64,000 bases of DNA from Sinonovacula constricta (Eukaryota; Mollusca; Bivalvia; Cardiida; Solecurtidae): the NCBI GenBank assembly GCA_007844125.1, contig CM017568.1, positions 3,658,382 to 3,722,381 of the forward strand, written 5' to 3'. Below the pieces are notes generated by a model, which did not search any database, was not told the origin of the DNA, and saw only the letters and a list, made by a program, of their open reading frames with translations. This document shows, one piece after another, positions 1-11,522 of the stretch. Position 1 is the first letter of the stretch. Each line of letters begins with the position of its first letter. The position numbers and the translations under genes were made by a program.

Positions 1-343
1 GAAGAAAAATGTTATTACCATTTAAAATTAGTTACCAACCAAAATTTTCATGGAGTTAGCTCATTGCGACCTAGATCAACAATCACACGCACACATATAC
101 GCCATGTTTATACCCCAATTATAACATCTGAACGCTTTGCCTGTGTGTGACTTTGAAAGGTATATAACAATAAACAAAGACATATTACCATGATCACTGG
201 ATTGAGTGAAATCATATGTGTACCAGTTGCGGTGTGCCAGCTGTTCTAACCAGTCATTTGTCTGGCGTCACCATCCACCAAAAAATAGAAGGACGTCACA
301 ATAATAACACAATATCTGCATTTGAAGTTAAGTTATAACACAC
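1..343. other. Intron of the serine protease gene with a SINE-tail fragment
   Basis: No coding motif is seen. Positions about 225-290 (TTGCGGTGTGCCAGCTGTTC through CACCATCCACCAAAA) resemble the tail of SINE family A at 7790-7840, as a degenerate fragment on the plus strand. Confidence 0.4.
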
Positions 344-509
344 CTATGGTATTGCCCCAGCCGGCTATATAGCACGTAATATGTTGGTTGACGAACTCCG
401 TTTTGGTTGCCATGGAAATCGTCTGTACGTGTGAAGTCATCACCGCTGGTCGCGAAAGTTTAATCATAGCTATATCGTAGTCGGTCCCCCCGACGTTGTA
501 GAATGAATG
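344..509 (-). CDS. Serine protease exon 4 (catalytic Asp)
   Basis: The acceptor is TTTGAAG and the donor ATAG|GTGTG. It encodes HSFYNVGGTDYDIAMIKL with the catalytic Asp, then a segment ending CYIAGWGNTI, which is the conserved GWG turn. The phase is 1 at the donor, so a further exon is required for the serine, disulfides and stop. Confidence 0.82.
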
Positions 510-3500
510 CTTCAAAGTAAAGGAAATAAACATAAATAAACAACATGACAACTACGACATTAAAAGCAAAGTATACAACATCACACAATTAAACAAGTCA
601 ACTACTCAATCAGTAAAACAGTCCAACTGAACACCCACCCAATACCTCAATACCTAACTTACACAACCAAATTACAGAAAACCACTCACCATATATATTT
701 TGGAAGGGTTCACACCTTGTTCGTGGTGAGAGGCAAAGCTGAGCTGAAAGTCTCCGAGCACTATCCGGACAAAAAGATCGCTGTGAAGAAAAGATTAAAG
801 ATGTACATATACACACACACATATATACACACATTTCCGCAGAAACTCATTAGTTTAAGCAAGGACTCAATTATAAGACAGTTCAACTCGCCAAAAGTCA
901 TTCTAAATGTCCATTTTGCCAAATATTTAAATGATGGTAATTTCTGCTAAAAAAATGGATGGAACTTTACGTAAAAGCAGATTACCCGGCTGATGTTATA
1001 ATGTGATCGCAAAAGGCATGAAAACAGCTAACTGTACAGCCTGGCTCAGATAGAAAACAGCTAACTGTACAGCCTTGCTCAGATAGAAAATGCATCCTTG
1101 TAATGACGACTATAGTGTTATGCTTGATGTATGACATCAATAAACAGTATTTCACAGGATCTGTCCAGGTAACAATGATATATATGATTGTCTTGGAAGG
1201 AAAAAATGGTCCACACTGTAGGATACCTCTTTTAAAGGCATAAAGAAACAGCGATAAATGTATCTTATAAAAGTTATTAGGTATATACGATGACTTGATC
1301 AATAGACATCATTTAATAAGGAAAATGTCGACCCAACAAACATCATTTAATAAAGAAAATGTCGACCCAACAAACATCATTTAAAGAAAACATCTCATTA
1401 CATTTTAACTTCCGTCTTACATTGTTTCTTTCTCTTTGACAATGACTAGTAAAAGAAACTATTTTAAGTGTCAAAGAACCGTCCTAAATATGTTGAAATT
1501 AAACTGTCAATCAACATAGTAGAGTATAAAACAAATAATATAAGTAAATATTACAGTCAAGCTACAGGGTCACAATAGTATTGATACAAATAAAAATGCA
1601 CATAAAAAACAATACAAGTGACGTTATTTTATTGTAATTAACACCTGATTGGCAGTGATTCGGTGGATTTACCATCGTCTACCTCTACCAATACTAGTAT
1701 GTGTAGATAAATGTCGCTAAAATTAAGGACTGTCATTGACTTAAGATTTTGCATATCGATGTATCGAGGGGCAAATATCGACTATATGTCCATATACAAA
1801 ATTGACTTTTACTTAAAATGTTAAGTTCCTTAAAATGTTTAGTTCCTTTCATAATTCTTTAAACATTCTTCAGTTTTCTTCTGGAGAAATGAAGAGTAAG
1901 ATTTTTAACCCCTCTGTTTATGTGTCACCAGTACAGACCTTTTAAGTCTTTTAAAGTTTCAAATAATAACAGTGATATGTAAGTTAAACCAAATAAACAA
2001 ACGCCGTTTACTGCATAGGTAATTGACAGCAATAATTAGATGAATAAGCAGTAAGTTTTCCACTTTTCAACAAACTTCTATCAAAAGGTGAAAAGAGTTT
2101 CTTTAGATCATTTACACAAGTCAAAAATAATTATACACAGTACAAATAAATAAAAATGATGTAACCTCATAGTTTTCTTTTTTGCTTATTCAATAGTATT
2201 GTTTGCATAAATTTTATAAAAACACCCTAACAATACACTAAACCTAGGATTGCATACATATTATTATCGTTATCATTTGTAATGTGAAAATCTTGGAGAT
2301 TTTTTTTTAATTTCATTTTCCCGCCAAAAAATATATTTTAAATCTGCCAAAAATATCGACGATACATTGATATCAATTGAATCAATGAGGGCCCTATTAG
2401 AATGAGCTGACATGTTTCGGCACCACTTTACAAAAATGAAAAACACAGCTCAACTTACTCTAGTTCAGCAACACAGTGCGCAACTGTCACTACCCATAGT
2501 GAGTCAATGAGGCTTCCGCTACAGAAATGGTGCCAATTTCCGTCAATGCCAAGATACTGCACAGATACCATCCATGGCCATGTGTCGACTGCACAATGGC
2601 TACCTCCAACTATTCGCTTCACACGACTTCTTCTCACTCGTCTTCTCCATCTATATCCATTTTCCGGTCTCAGTGTATCTGTTGTTTTGTTGGACCCGTC
2701 TTCTTGACTAAAGACACGTTTATGCTTCGATAGGATATGAAAAAGAACACCTTGTGTCCGTTTTGTTTTTCTTGGAGGCATGACTTTATCTTCAAAGATC
2801 TCTTGGAATGACCTTTTCCGGACATCCTTAGAACCTTCATCGTCTTGCTCTTTGGCTTTCTTCGCGATCATCATGTTCTTATTATTCAATTTTGAATCAA
2901 AGCTCGGATTTAAAAAATAACCTAAGACATGCTCAAAAATCCAGTTGGTCGGGATCTTCTCGCCAATACCTTTATTATCTTCGTCTAAGCGACTGGTTTC
3001 ATTTCTATCACCCAAATGCCAGAAACCATCGTTCGGGTGACTTCCAGGATTAACCGGAAATAGCGGTAACACTGGTAACCGGTCCTTCTTGGCGGTGATA
3101 TCAGAACCGGATGTGACGTTTTCGACCCAAAATTTGATGGCGTTGACAGTAACCTTTGTCAATTCGCGACCACTCGAGCAGCAGGCATCTGGCATGTAGA
3201 TATTACGCATCAGATATTCTTAGGCATATTTTAAATGAAGAAATAAAGAACATTTAAAAGTAATTTATCATTGGAATGTTTAAAGTAAAACATAGACCCT
3301 GCTATGCCGTAGCAATGTAAACAGTTTTATGTTCCTGCGAACGTGTGTCATTTAAAAACGGAGTTATCGGAGGGGAAAATTCTAACGACGAGAGGTCGTT
3401 TGAAAACGTTTTTATGTTCCTGTGGAGGAGACTACTACTATTTGTGTTGAAATATTTGTCCAAGAATCAGTTTGTTTCTTTTCTGAATGACTAAAGCACC

Positions 3501-3751
3501 AGATTTTATCGTGAAAAGATGTTAAAAACAAGGCGAAGATCAATGCTAAAGAAGATACAAATGCATCACTTGAGTTCAAGCGGCAATAATGACCGTACAA
3601 GCTTTTCTTTTAACTTACATTCTTAGATATTTACAAAGAAACTGCATCCAGGAATTCTAAATCTGAAAACTGTTATAAAACATTTTTGAAATCACTTACC
3701 GGTGACGCAATAACAACAAATCAAAACAGCCACGAAAAGTCGAACAACCAT
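344..3751 (-). CDS. Trypsin-family (S1) serine protease, 5' part; exons 3700-3751, 2459-3188, 690-780, 344-509
   Basis: A secreted chymotrypsin-fold protease, cut by the left edge of the window. Joining four exons at GT-AG sites gives consistent phases (1, 2, 0, 1). Residues 1-17 form a hydrophobic signal peptide. A pro-region of roughly 190 residues follows, rich in Lys and Arg and ending in a polybasic stretch (RRRVRRSRVKR) directly before IVGG at about residue 210, the usual activation site. The catalytic His lies in VTVAHC (about residue 255) and the catalytic Asp in DYDIAMIKL (about residue 303). CYIAGWGNT is also typical of the family. No GDSGGP-type serine exon is found in positions 1-343, so it should lie further left. 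Typical trypsins have a pro-peptide of 10-30 residues, so this one is unusually long. The family call is firm; substrate and biological role cannot be read from sequence. Confidence 0.85.
690..780 (-). CDS. Serine protease exon 3
   Basis: This 91-base exon has a pyrimidine-rich acceptor (TTTTCTTCACAG) and the donor ATG|GTGAGT. Read in the phase set by exon 2 it gives DLFVRIVLGDFQLSF and then SHHEQGVNPSKIYM, the stretch between the His and Asp motifs of S1 proteases (compare the usual V-x-LG-x-H/D). The other open frame here is a shadow. Confidence 0.8.
950..1240 (-). mobile_element. Partial MITE copy (GGTGGTAT family) in protease intron 3
   Basis: This matches the right half of the element at 27900-28398: an ACCCGG block, a CTCAGATAG block, a CATCAATAA block and a terminal ACTGTAGGATACCTCTTTTAAA related to the family terminal repeat. 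The left half is missing. It lies in the 1.7-kb intron between protease exons 2 and 3; strand is relative and uncertain. Confidence 0.5.
1021..1089. repeat. 33-bp tandem duplication
   Basis: AAAACAGCTAACTGTACAGC and the following bases occur twice at a 33-base spacing, with a single T/G difference, inside the partial MITE. This is a recent local duplication. Confidence 0.85.
1307..1386. repeat. 34-bp tandem repeat, about 2.3 copies
   Basis: CATCATTTAATAA followed by GAAAATGTCGACCCAACAAA starts at 1307, 1341 and 1375. The rest of the intron (1390-2458) is AT-rich unique sequence with no exon signal recognised. Confidence 0.85.
2459..3188 (-). CDS. Serine protease exon 2 (pro-region, IVGG and catalytic His)
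   Basis: The acceptor CCAG precedes AT GCC TGC, and the donor is GA|GTAAGT after the AHCVAEL segment. The exon encodes the whole pro-region (mostly charged and asparagine-rich, two Cys near its start), the polybasic cleavage site, IVGG, WPWMVSVQ, and the His motif. The residue before Ala-His-Cys is Val rather than the common Ala. The exon ends in phase 2. Confidence 0.88.
3189..3699 (-). other. Intron 1 of the serine protease gene
   Basis: A 511-base GT-AG intron with no repeats. The open frame at 3412-3600 on the minus strand has no recognisable motif and is probably chance. Confidence 0.6.
3700..3751 (-). CDS. Serine protease exon 1 (signal peptide)
   Basis: ATG at 3751-3749 opens MVVRLFVAVLICCYCVT, a short basic start followed by a hydrophobic core, as in a signal peptide. 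The exon ends in phase 1 at a strong donor (G|GTAAGT). This start was chosen because it supplies the secretion signal and because the phase joins exactly to exon 2, recreating an Asp codon. Confidence 0.75.
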
Positions 3752-3812
3752 CTTAAACCGTCATCTGTCGAACTTGATCTGAATTATTCGAGGAGAGCCG
3801 AATGGTACTACC

Positions 3813-3819
3813 TTAAATA
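3813..3819 (-). promoter_or_regulatory. Possible TATA box of the serine protease gene
   Basis: TATTTAA on the minus strand lies about 62 bases upstream of the ATG. That would give a 5' leader of roughly 30-35 bases, a plausible layout for a digestive or immune protease gene. No transcript evidence is available. Confidence 0.35.
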
Positions 3820-3970
3820 GTGAAGACCTCCCCTCAAGTTATCCAACATCAAACGCAACCCCTCTGACACCTTACATTTTACACCAATCACAGGTTAAAG
3901 GTATCAATAAATACGGTGGTTATTTTTTCCACGTTAAAAATGCGTACAGGAACAAAACATGCCTGCTTTG

Positions 3971-4432
3971 AAGGTGGTATCGGACAGTTTGTCCGATATC
4001 AAATACGTGTGACAGTATCTTAATTCATGTTTTGGTGACATGATCGCTTCATGAACTTATACTTTCGTCTAAGTACAGACGACTCGTACACTACCTTAGT
4101 AGTTAGACAGTACAAATCATGAAATAAAACGCTCTGAATGTTCATTCTTTCCAAATCTATACATAATCACGATGGGAATTACTGCAAAAAGATAGATGTC
4201 TATGTCAGAGCGTATTATCCGGATGGTAATACATGTATAATGAAGTCTCAAACGTAAGCGGTCACCTGTTTTTATTTGTTTAAATGAGGCTAACTGTGCA
4301 GGTGTCTCAGATAGGAAATACCAGTGCTGACTAGCGGGGTGTCATGCTTCACTTTTCACATAGGGCAACAATAAACAACATTTCTCGTGGCCTTACCGGA
4401 TAACAACAATTTATTTGGTTGTTTAAGAAATC
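3971..4432 (+). mobile_element. MITE, GGTGGTAT family, copy 2
   Basis: It begins AAGGTGGTATCGGACAGTTT, the family terminal sequence. It then aligns in order with the 27900-28398 copy: the AGATAGATGTCTATGTCAGAGC block, the CCGGATGGTAAT block, CTCAGATAGGAAATACCAGT, and a TTATTTGGTTGTTT block. The right terminal repeat is not clear. It has no coding capacity, so it would depend on a transposase elsewhere. Confidence 0.6.
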
Positions 4433-5384
4433 TTTAGGTTTTCTTATAAGAGTAATACATTTACATTATACATTTACACATTTATAGTTATATGGCGAAG
4501 TTTTGCTTTCTTAGCAAATGTTGTAAAATTTAAAAGTTTACCGTCTGTGAGCATATCGTTTTTAAAAGATTTGACAGCGCAACTGTAATGCATTAGATTC
4601 TCAAGTTTCAAGTATGGTCTTAAAAACGATATGCGGAGTTGGTGAGGCATTAACTAAGATAATTAGACATCAGAAATAAATATTGACTCGATAGATACGC
4701 AAAAATTTAACAAGAAAGAAAAAAAAAAGATATGCGTCATCGACTTACATACTTTTATCGCGTTTTTTTATAGAAACTAGATTTGTAAGAACAAAGACAT
4801 CAAAATATTAACCATTTTTACACCAGTCGCTCCATCTGTACCTCATACTTCTGAATAAATGTATGACCAAGTGATGTTGTTTGCACTATACACACTAATA
4901 CTGTAGTGAATTAATTTAGAATTGTTTATGACTTAAATAACTGTATAAATAACTACATATCCCTCGAGAACGTCTAACAGAGGCACTACTGTTTATAATG
5001 CTACATGTACTAGGAATTTCTACTGATGCAGTCGTTCGGTTACTCATTTGGACTAGCCTTGTGTTAGCATTTGTAAGTAGGTCAAAAGTGAGGTTAAACA
5101 GGTACGCCGAAAAAACATACATTAAGGACTAATTGGGAATTATGGGATATAGAAAACCCCAAACTATGTTTACATCCCTTATCTGAAGACTCCGGGAAGC
5201 GTTTAGATTTATATGTCTACGGTAGTTTGTTGACAGTGTCAGGCAGTGCTTCCTATCCAGTGCTATAAATCAGCATTGTATTCCAAAGACGAAAAAACTG
5301 ACAATGAAAATTATATTACTATTTTTGTTTGCTTGTTTTGGGGGTGTATCTCGTCGCTAATCTTTCAGTAATCCAGACAAAAAA
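4433..5384. other. Intergenic, no feature recognised
   Basis: AT-rich unique sequence. No splice-flanked open frame, RNA gene or repeat was identified. Confidence 0.4.
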
Positions 5385-5460
5385 TTAAAGAAGAAATAGT
5401 GCTGCCTTCAATGTGTATAGTATTCCATGAGCACCTGGACATGATGCCACGCCTAGTCAC
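5385..5460 (-). mobile_element. SINE family B fragment
   Basis: The segment ATAGTGCTGCCTTCAATGTG through GCACCTGGACATGATGCCAC matches the body of the intact family B SINE at about 62147-62210 (ATAGTGTTGCCTTCACTGTG, ACACCTGGCATGATACCAC). The head and tail are missing. Confidence 0.6.
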
Positions 5461-5746
5461 AGAATCCGCACTGTAGTTTGAAACTCGAATACACTGATGA
5501 GCTTTAAACGAGTAAAAGAAAACTGCTACAATCACATGTTTCTCACAACAAGACAATATTTTGAGGCACAGTACGTTTAAATAACTGTTATGTTCAGATT
5601 TAAAGATCTCGTCCGCCAGTTTGTCGGCAATTTTAGCAATATGAAAGGTTGAAAATATTAAATTATGCTCTTTATATTCGTCGATAAATGAAAATACAAT
5701 CAAACCTTTTTAACTAAATAAGTATTAAGACAAAAACAACAACACC

Positions 5747-5800
5747 CAGCGGGGATCGAACCGAGGGCGTTGAATATGAGAGGACAGCACTAGACCAAAC
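5747..5800 (-). repeat. tRNA-like SINE head, degenerate
   Basis: On the minus strand there is a good B box (GGTTCGATCCC) near 5752-5762, preceded by weak D-arm similarity. It probably marks a decayed tRNA-derived SINE rather than a tRNA gene, as no cloverleaf can be closed. Confidence 0.35.
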
Positions 5801-7667
5801 AGTCAGATTATTATCTTTACTCCGTTACTTACTTACTATTTCAAGTCGATAATAACTGTATTTTTACATTGTTTTTTTTTATTTCATAGCAAACCTGAGA
5901 AAATGCACATTTGAAAAAGTCGCCTTAAAAATAGTTTTGAAAGTGTTATAGCTCAATTTTGAAGAAGAGTTTTCGTTGATACGGTTAAGTTTTCCATTGT
6001 CAAGACAAAAGTCAATAAAGGCATTGAAAATTGGAATGTGGCTTTATCTGGCTTCACACTTTGATCACAGTGGCATCAAGAAAACGCACTCAAATTAAGG
6101 CTTGTGTATCGCAAATGTCCCGCAGACTGGAGTATTTTAGGTCGATATACGAATACATAATTCGTAACTACTCGACTAATTCCGGAATCTCCGTTCTGTT
6201 TCGTCCAAACTTCCGATTTATTCTAAAAGAAAACATGTATCCCATTTTTGCGTCCTTCCGACCAAACAGACAACTCACTAGGGGGTCTGGAGGTCGTTAT
6301 AAAACTGTCAATATGGCCGTCAAGTGTTTATTTTGGGTTGTACTTGGGGACAGTAGTCAACAACCTCCTCTGAGACAGGTGGTAAGTTGCACGTAGCGGA
6401 TAAGACGGCGAGTGTCAGAACAGAATAGAATTGTGTAGATTTCGTGAAGTAAAAATATGTTATACATCTTTGCATATATATCTTTATATTATTTTACAGA
6501 CAATTATTTTAAGATACAAGCAAACAAATCAAAAGAGCTTACACAATATGAAAAAAGAGAACACTTACTCTTGTATGCATGCAGCAACAATTCAGAAGAA
6601 CTTTTAATTCGTAGCTACACTGGAAGAAATTTACTATTGTTATTTGATTATTAAATTTCAATATAACAGCATAAGCTATCAAAATACCTAAGTGAAATAC
6701 GTGTTCACAATGGATGAATATGTTTAAGTGCGTATTTCAAACGTAGGTAATCTACAAACATCCCGTCATTTCAGCAAATGTCCCATTTTAACAAACATTT
6801 GCCTTTGCATGATTTACCGAATAAAACCGTTTTCCACCTCAAAATCTGAGACGGTCGCCAATTATCAAGATGGCCACCCACTTGCCTTCTGAATGCCTTA
6901 GAGGCGGCCGCCATTTTTCAGGATGGCTTTCAGAACTTTTGGAAGATGTTTAATCACAATGCTGCTTTTGTATTTCATCAGGATTTCGGCAGCATGCTAA
7001 CAACAACAACAACCAATAAACTTCTATCAACGTGTTTAATTTTTAAGTTTACAAGTATTCAAGCATTATATGTTTACTTTGCGTGTTTGTCTTCTGGTGA
7101 TTAGTAGAAAATGTATAAATATCAACAATTGCTTAATCTTAAATTGTGAAATATGACCAAATCAACTGCCTAGTCAAGGTTTAGCATATCACTGAACCTG
7201 CTGAGATATGAGACTGTCCAAATGTTTATACCAAGCCAACCTGTTTAATTAGTTGTATTCATATTAGTTCTTTATTTATAGAAGAAGCTGCTGTTTCGCA
7301 CGCACCATACAATAGTGTAATGTTGTCCATGTTAATGAGGTCTCAATCTTATACTAATGTAAGTAACGTTTCCCAAATTCACATATTATGCTTTTATTAA
7401 TAGGAAATAAGAAATTCATCATATACTTTGTCGAAAATCTATGCCTCTTGTCACTTGTCACATGTAACAATCATGCAAGTACACTTTGTCTTGCCATAAA
7501 ACATGTTATATTTTGAAGCAATAAATAATTGTATTTAATTGTATTAACTGGCTGAACTAAATAAAGAAAATAATATTTTTTTTAATTTATCAATTGCATT
7601 TTAAACTGACATTTGTATGACGTTAAAGTTGAGTTATTTTAATAAGTTCCACATCAACGTCTACATA
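5801..7667. other. Intergenic, no gene supported
   Basis: It holds a 121-codon open frame (6031-6396) without recognisable motifs or splice context. A short GC-richer patch at about 6845-6935 repeats AAGATGGCC/GGATGGC-type words on both strands. No gene call is made. Confidence 0.4.
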
Positions 7668-7896
7668 GGGGGCACCGGTGACGTAGTGGTACGTAGACGC
7701 AAATCACCGATTTGTTACTTCTCTGCTTAGCCTCTACCCGCGTGGTTTCGAAGGACCTAATGCAGGAAGCTCTTCCGACAGACTTGCGGTGTGTCGGTGG
7801 TTCTACTCACATATTTGTCTCTGGTCTTCTTCCACCAAATAGCTGGACATTGTTTGATGATGGTTGCTGCGATGTATTTAAAAAATAAAACAAACA
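7668..7896 (+). mobile_element. tRNA-derived SINE, family A, degenerate copy
   Basis: The A-box region (GTGACGTAGTGG) and the CTCTGCTTAGCCTC block match the head of the copy at 44885. The tail shows TTCTTCCACCAAATAGCTGG, then GGTTGCTGCGATGTATTT and an A-rich end (AAAATAAAACAAACAAA). The B box is eroded (GTGGTTTCGAAGG). It has no coding capacity; this family would need a LINE for movement. Confidence 0.75.
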
Positions 7897-7938
7897 AAAT
7901 CAACATATACATGGACAATCTCTCTAACTCCATCCCGG

Positions 7939-7996
7939 CCCCCCCCCCCCCCCTCTCTCTCTCTCTCTCTGTCTCTGTATCTGTCTCTCTCTCATT
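7939..7996. repeat. Poly-C tract followed by CT microsatellite
   Basis: Fifteen C at 7939-7953 lead into CTCTCT and GTCTCTGT units. The open frame across it is low-complexity translation only. Confidence 0.95.
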
Positions 7997-8565
7997 TCAG
8001 TTACACTTGGATATATCGTGATTTATGTTTGCCGTAGATAGACACAGTAAGAGTGCAATGCATGAACAGATCGCAGGAAGAGAAGAATGGATCATTATTA
8101 ATGACAAGTAAATATATCGTGTCCCATGGTCACGTGACAACTCATACCGATCGTGATTGATGCATAGGCAATCTACTGCTTTGGAGTTCGACAAAATATG
8201 ATTTCAAGTCGCCATAATGACCCTAATTGTATCGGGTCGATCAAACTTCCAAATTGGTCAAGAAGACGTGAGTAGAAAGAGCCGATGAAGTGAGTAAGAA
8301 TTTATGTAAATAAAATATAAAATAATATGTTAAAATGTTATATAATTACAAAAACAACATGAAATTAATATAAAGTTTCGTAATTAATAGCTGAATAGAA
8401 AAGAAAAATGCTGACATGTTGTCTGTAGCGATAAGTTATCTGGCTCATATGGTTGTCGAAATCGCATATAAACTGACTAGAACAGAGTGGAACAAACATA
8501 AGCCTGAGTAATTTGGAATGCATAGGTATAACAGTATGAACGTGTCTATTAGAAAACGATGTTTT

Positions 8566-8905
8566 AAAGGTGGTATTCGACAGTTTAGACTAAACATTCT
8601 TCTCAACTAACCAAAAGTGAGTGTTACATGGAAAGGTCCTGCAAATGATGTTCATTGATGGCAGAGATTTGTTTGAATAGTCAAGCATAAATCCCTATTC
8701 GCCATTGCAAACAGGTGTTTTCTATCCGAGCCACGCTGTAGACATGGCTATTTTTAATTTTATTACCTCGTAACTATTTACTTTTGCAATTACGCTATAA
8801 GTCATCCGGGTAATCCGCTCTGACGTCGATATCTATTTTCAGCAGGGAGCTCTATCGCGCTTTTTTAAAATGTTGGAAAGAATAAAAGAGTGAATGTCTT
8901 TTTCG
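8566..8905 (-). mobile_element. MITE, GGTGGTAT family, copy 3 (inverted)
   Basis: It starts AAAGGTGGTATTCGACAG and then carries the reverse complement of family internal blocks: GGTCCTGCAAATGATGTTCA, TTTCTATCCGAGC, CATCCGGGTAATCCGCTCTG, ACGTCGATATCTATTTTCAG. Both ends of the family can therefore begin with nearly the same sequence, as expected for terminal inverted repeats. Confidence 0.65.
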
Positions 8906-9663
8906 CAATTAGTACTTACAATGCAGTTTGTGTTCAACGTCATCTTTATTAAGACTTAAGTGTGGGGTTATGCAAATATTATGTCCAAATTCCCCAATGT
9001 TAAAGCTGGATATTGTTACATGTATTTAATATAGGCAAAGTATCGGATACAACGTTTAAGAAATTATAACGCATACAATGTGATGAGTATAATTGAGTAT
9101 TGTAGTGTATGACCGAATCTGCCTACACAGACTGAATATTACAGAATTTAACTGAACGCGGTAAAAAAATAAGAGTGTAAACGAATAGAATATGGACTCA
9201 TAGAATAAAAATGAACAGACCAGAAGAATAATCATGAAAAGACTAGAAAGAATATATGATTGTTGATTGTAGCTCGAGAAAGCATGTTGTTAGGGGAAAC
9301 TAAGATTAGGGAAAATAAATGAATAAAAATGTTTAGACACAATGAAAAGTTTCTCTTTTAAAGGTTCAGCTGTAATAGCCGGAACAGAAAGTCCTGAATA
9401 GAATAACAAAGACTGACAAATATGAAAAAGAAGAAGAAAATAATTGACTATCCAACGGATTTAAAAAAAAAAATACACAAGGGAAATAAATTCTTTTGAA
9501 ACATTTTATAATGCTACCAATAGTTATTTCCCCTGATAGATCGCAGAAATAATAGGAAAATATATGTTTATAAAATGTTTGTTAGTAAAACAACAAAAAC
9601 AGCGACAAACAGCTTCAGCAGCAGTCGCGTAAAGCAGCTACTAAACACGAAAATGATTAGGTA
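8906..9663. other. Intergenic, no feature recognised
   Basis: AT-rich; only short A-runs. No open frame with protein-like composition. Confidence 0.4.
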
Positions 9664-9800
9664 ACAACACACACTCAAAACAACAACAGCAACAACAACC
9701 GCCCCCCCCCCCCCCCCAAAAAAAAAACACACAAACAAACAACAACAAAAAAACAACAAAAACAAAAAACAAAAACGAAACAAAACAAAAACAAACCTCA
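9664..9800. repeat. CAA/AAAC low-complexity block with a 16-base poly-C tract
   Basis: CAACAACAG units, C-run at 9702-9717, then A-runs and AAACAAA units. The minus-strand open frame here is an artefact of GTT-rich sequence. Confidence 0.95.
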
Positions 9801-10098
9801 CACACTATATAAATGATTGCTGCAATCAGTCAACAACAATAAATCATTTGCGGGAAACCTACATTAAACAGCACATATTTGTTTACAAAGAGTTGTAAAT
9901 AGTTTCGATCTATATCTACTTCCGCCTTTGTACAAAAGCAAAATGTATCAAGTCTGTTTTATAACCCAAAGAAAATATTTTATATAATCGCAGCAGTCGT
10001 TATGTGAACGATATTTGGCTATGAGAACCGAGCAAAGATTAACAAAGGATTTCGGTCCATTCGAATAATTTCCGAATGTGCCCGGCCAACGGAATTTA

Positions 10099-10121
10099 CC
10101 GAGCATTGTTACAATGCTCGG
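10099..10121. repeat. 23-bp near-perfect palindrome flanked by direct repeats
   Basis: CCGAGCATTGT and ACAATGCTCGG are exact reverse complements around a single T. ACGGAATTTACCGA (10089) and ACGGAATTTGCCGA (10135) flank it as direct repeats. It could be a dimeric protein-binding site, a hairpin, or part of an unrecognised element. Confidence 0.85.
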
Positions 10122-10704
10122 CGTTTTCAGGCTTACGGAATTTGCCGAACTCCAATGATGTCATCAGACCTGCCGACATGTTCAGGCAGCTTCACATTGC
10201 AATTGCGCATGAGCACGTAATGCTATTTTTGGCTATTCATGTGAGTATATAGTAGCGATCGTTCAAACACTACGGTTAAAGCGCTGTGAGCTACATTTAT
10301 AGATCTACAGCACTTATCAAACAAAGATTGTGATATAAAGCGGCCTGCGCAGACGATATCTTAACTGCAAGGTAAGAAATAGTTTATAAGATAATATTGC
10401 AAACATATTAGACCCATTGTCTTTATAACTTGTTGTTAGACGTTGTCTCATGGTATTTTGTGAGATGTTGACGATGACAAACATGGTCACTCCTTTACAT
10501 ATATATATATAATTGTATGATACATGTATAAGTATTGACTGGCCGACATTTGAATACCACAAATGTCATTGCAGGTCATTTGAAAGAACGACATACCAGC
10601 AAAATAGTCATCATGTATATTTGTTTGGCTTGCCCCGCCCTATTAATGATTTAAGCACATAAATACGAGTTAACTTTAAAACATAATAATGCCTTTGCTA
10701 CTGA

Positions 10705-10775
10705 TACCTGACTTGATACCGCCATATTATCCTGACATCTTGTCAACCAGTCTTTGGAGTTCCGCCAATAAAAAG
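10705..10775 (-). mobile_element. SINE family B fragment
   Basis: GATACCGCCATATTATCCTG and ACATCTTGTCAACCAGTC match the family B body at 62190-62235 (ATTATCCTGACACCGGGCCA, ACCAGTCGTGGAACTACC). Confidence 0.5.
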
Positions 10776-11387
10776 GTTACTGTTAGTGTCTCTTGTCTCA
10801 GGTTATTTATCTTAAGTAGGGTTACATATCTATAATAAACATTCATTTAAATCACCCTCTTGTTGCAGAAATAAGTCATGTACACCAAAGCCCTGAATCA
10901 GCTAAATTTACAGGGGCTTCAATTTTCTCACAATTTAATTCTGAATCAATCAATCGATTTCTGGTATAAAAGGTTTGAGCTTGTTTGAGCTCGTTTGACG
11001 AAAGCAAACATTGCATATTGCCGCTGTCAATAGGTAAAAGGACATAACGCTCAATCTAGGCCATTTCATTTTATGCATGGATAGGCTTGTAAATTAATTT
11101 AAATTCTCAAACATAGGACATCTACGTCTTATTAAAATAAAAGACAGTAACTTGATAAGAGGGCGCACAAATTGATAAACTCGTAAACACGTAAAAGTTG
11201 TAAACTTTGGTTAAGATCAGAAATAATTTCTGGTATTCCATAAACAATGATTTGCAAATACCGAGGTCTTCCATTCGCATGTACATTAAATTACTGCTAA
11301 TGATATCTTGCGCGTTCCTGCTCTGCTTTAAATTAAATTTAAGATGTTGCAATTGAATTTCCAGTTTTGCCAAATCAGCTGGTAACC

Positions 11388-11522
11388 ATGGCGATAGTAA
11401 ACCCCGCCTTACCGCCAGGCGGGTTGTTCGAGCTCGTGTTCTCGTTCGACACTACAGGCTCAATGTCACGTGCTATAGAGGAGGTGAAAGGTCGTCTGCA
11501 GGATATGATTCAACGTTTGCAG
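11388..11522 (+). CDS. VWA protein exon 1 (start and MIDAS DxTGSMS)
   Basis: ATG in the good context AACCATGG starts MAIVNPALPPGGLFELVFSF, then the MIDAS motif. The donor is CAG|GTGAGA at 11523, phase 0. An upstream in-frame extension is not supported. A TTTCCAG 26 bases before the ATG may be an acceptor for a 5' untranslated exon. Confidence 0.8.

Noticed and set aside
610..834. Minus-strand frame with RSFCPDSARRLSAQ
   Set aside because: It overlaps protease exon 3 in another frame; the splice phase from exon 2 selects the frame with RIVLGDF.
6031..6396. 121-codon plus-strand open frame
   Set aside because: No recognisable motif, no acceptor or donor of good quality in phase, composition like non-coding DNA.
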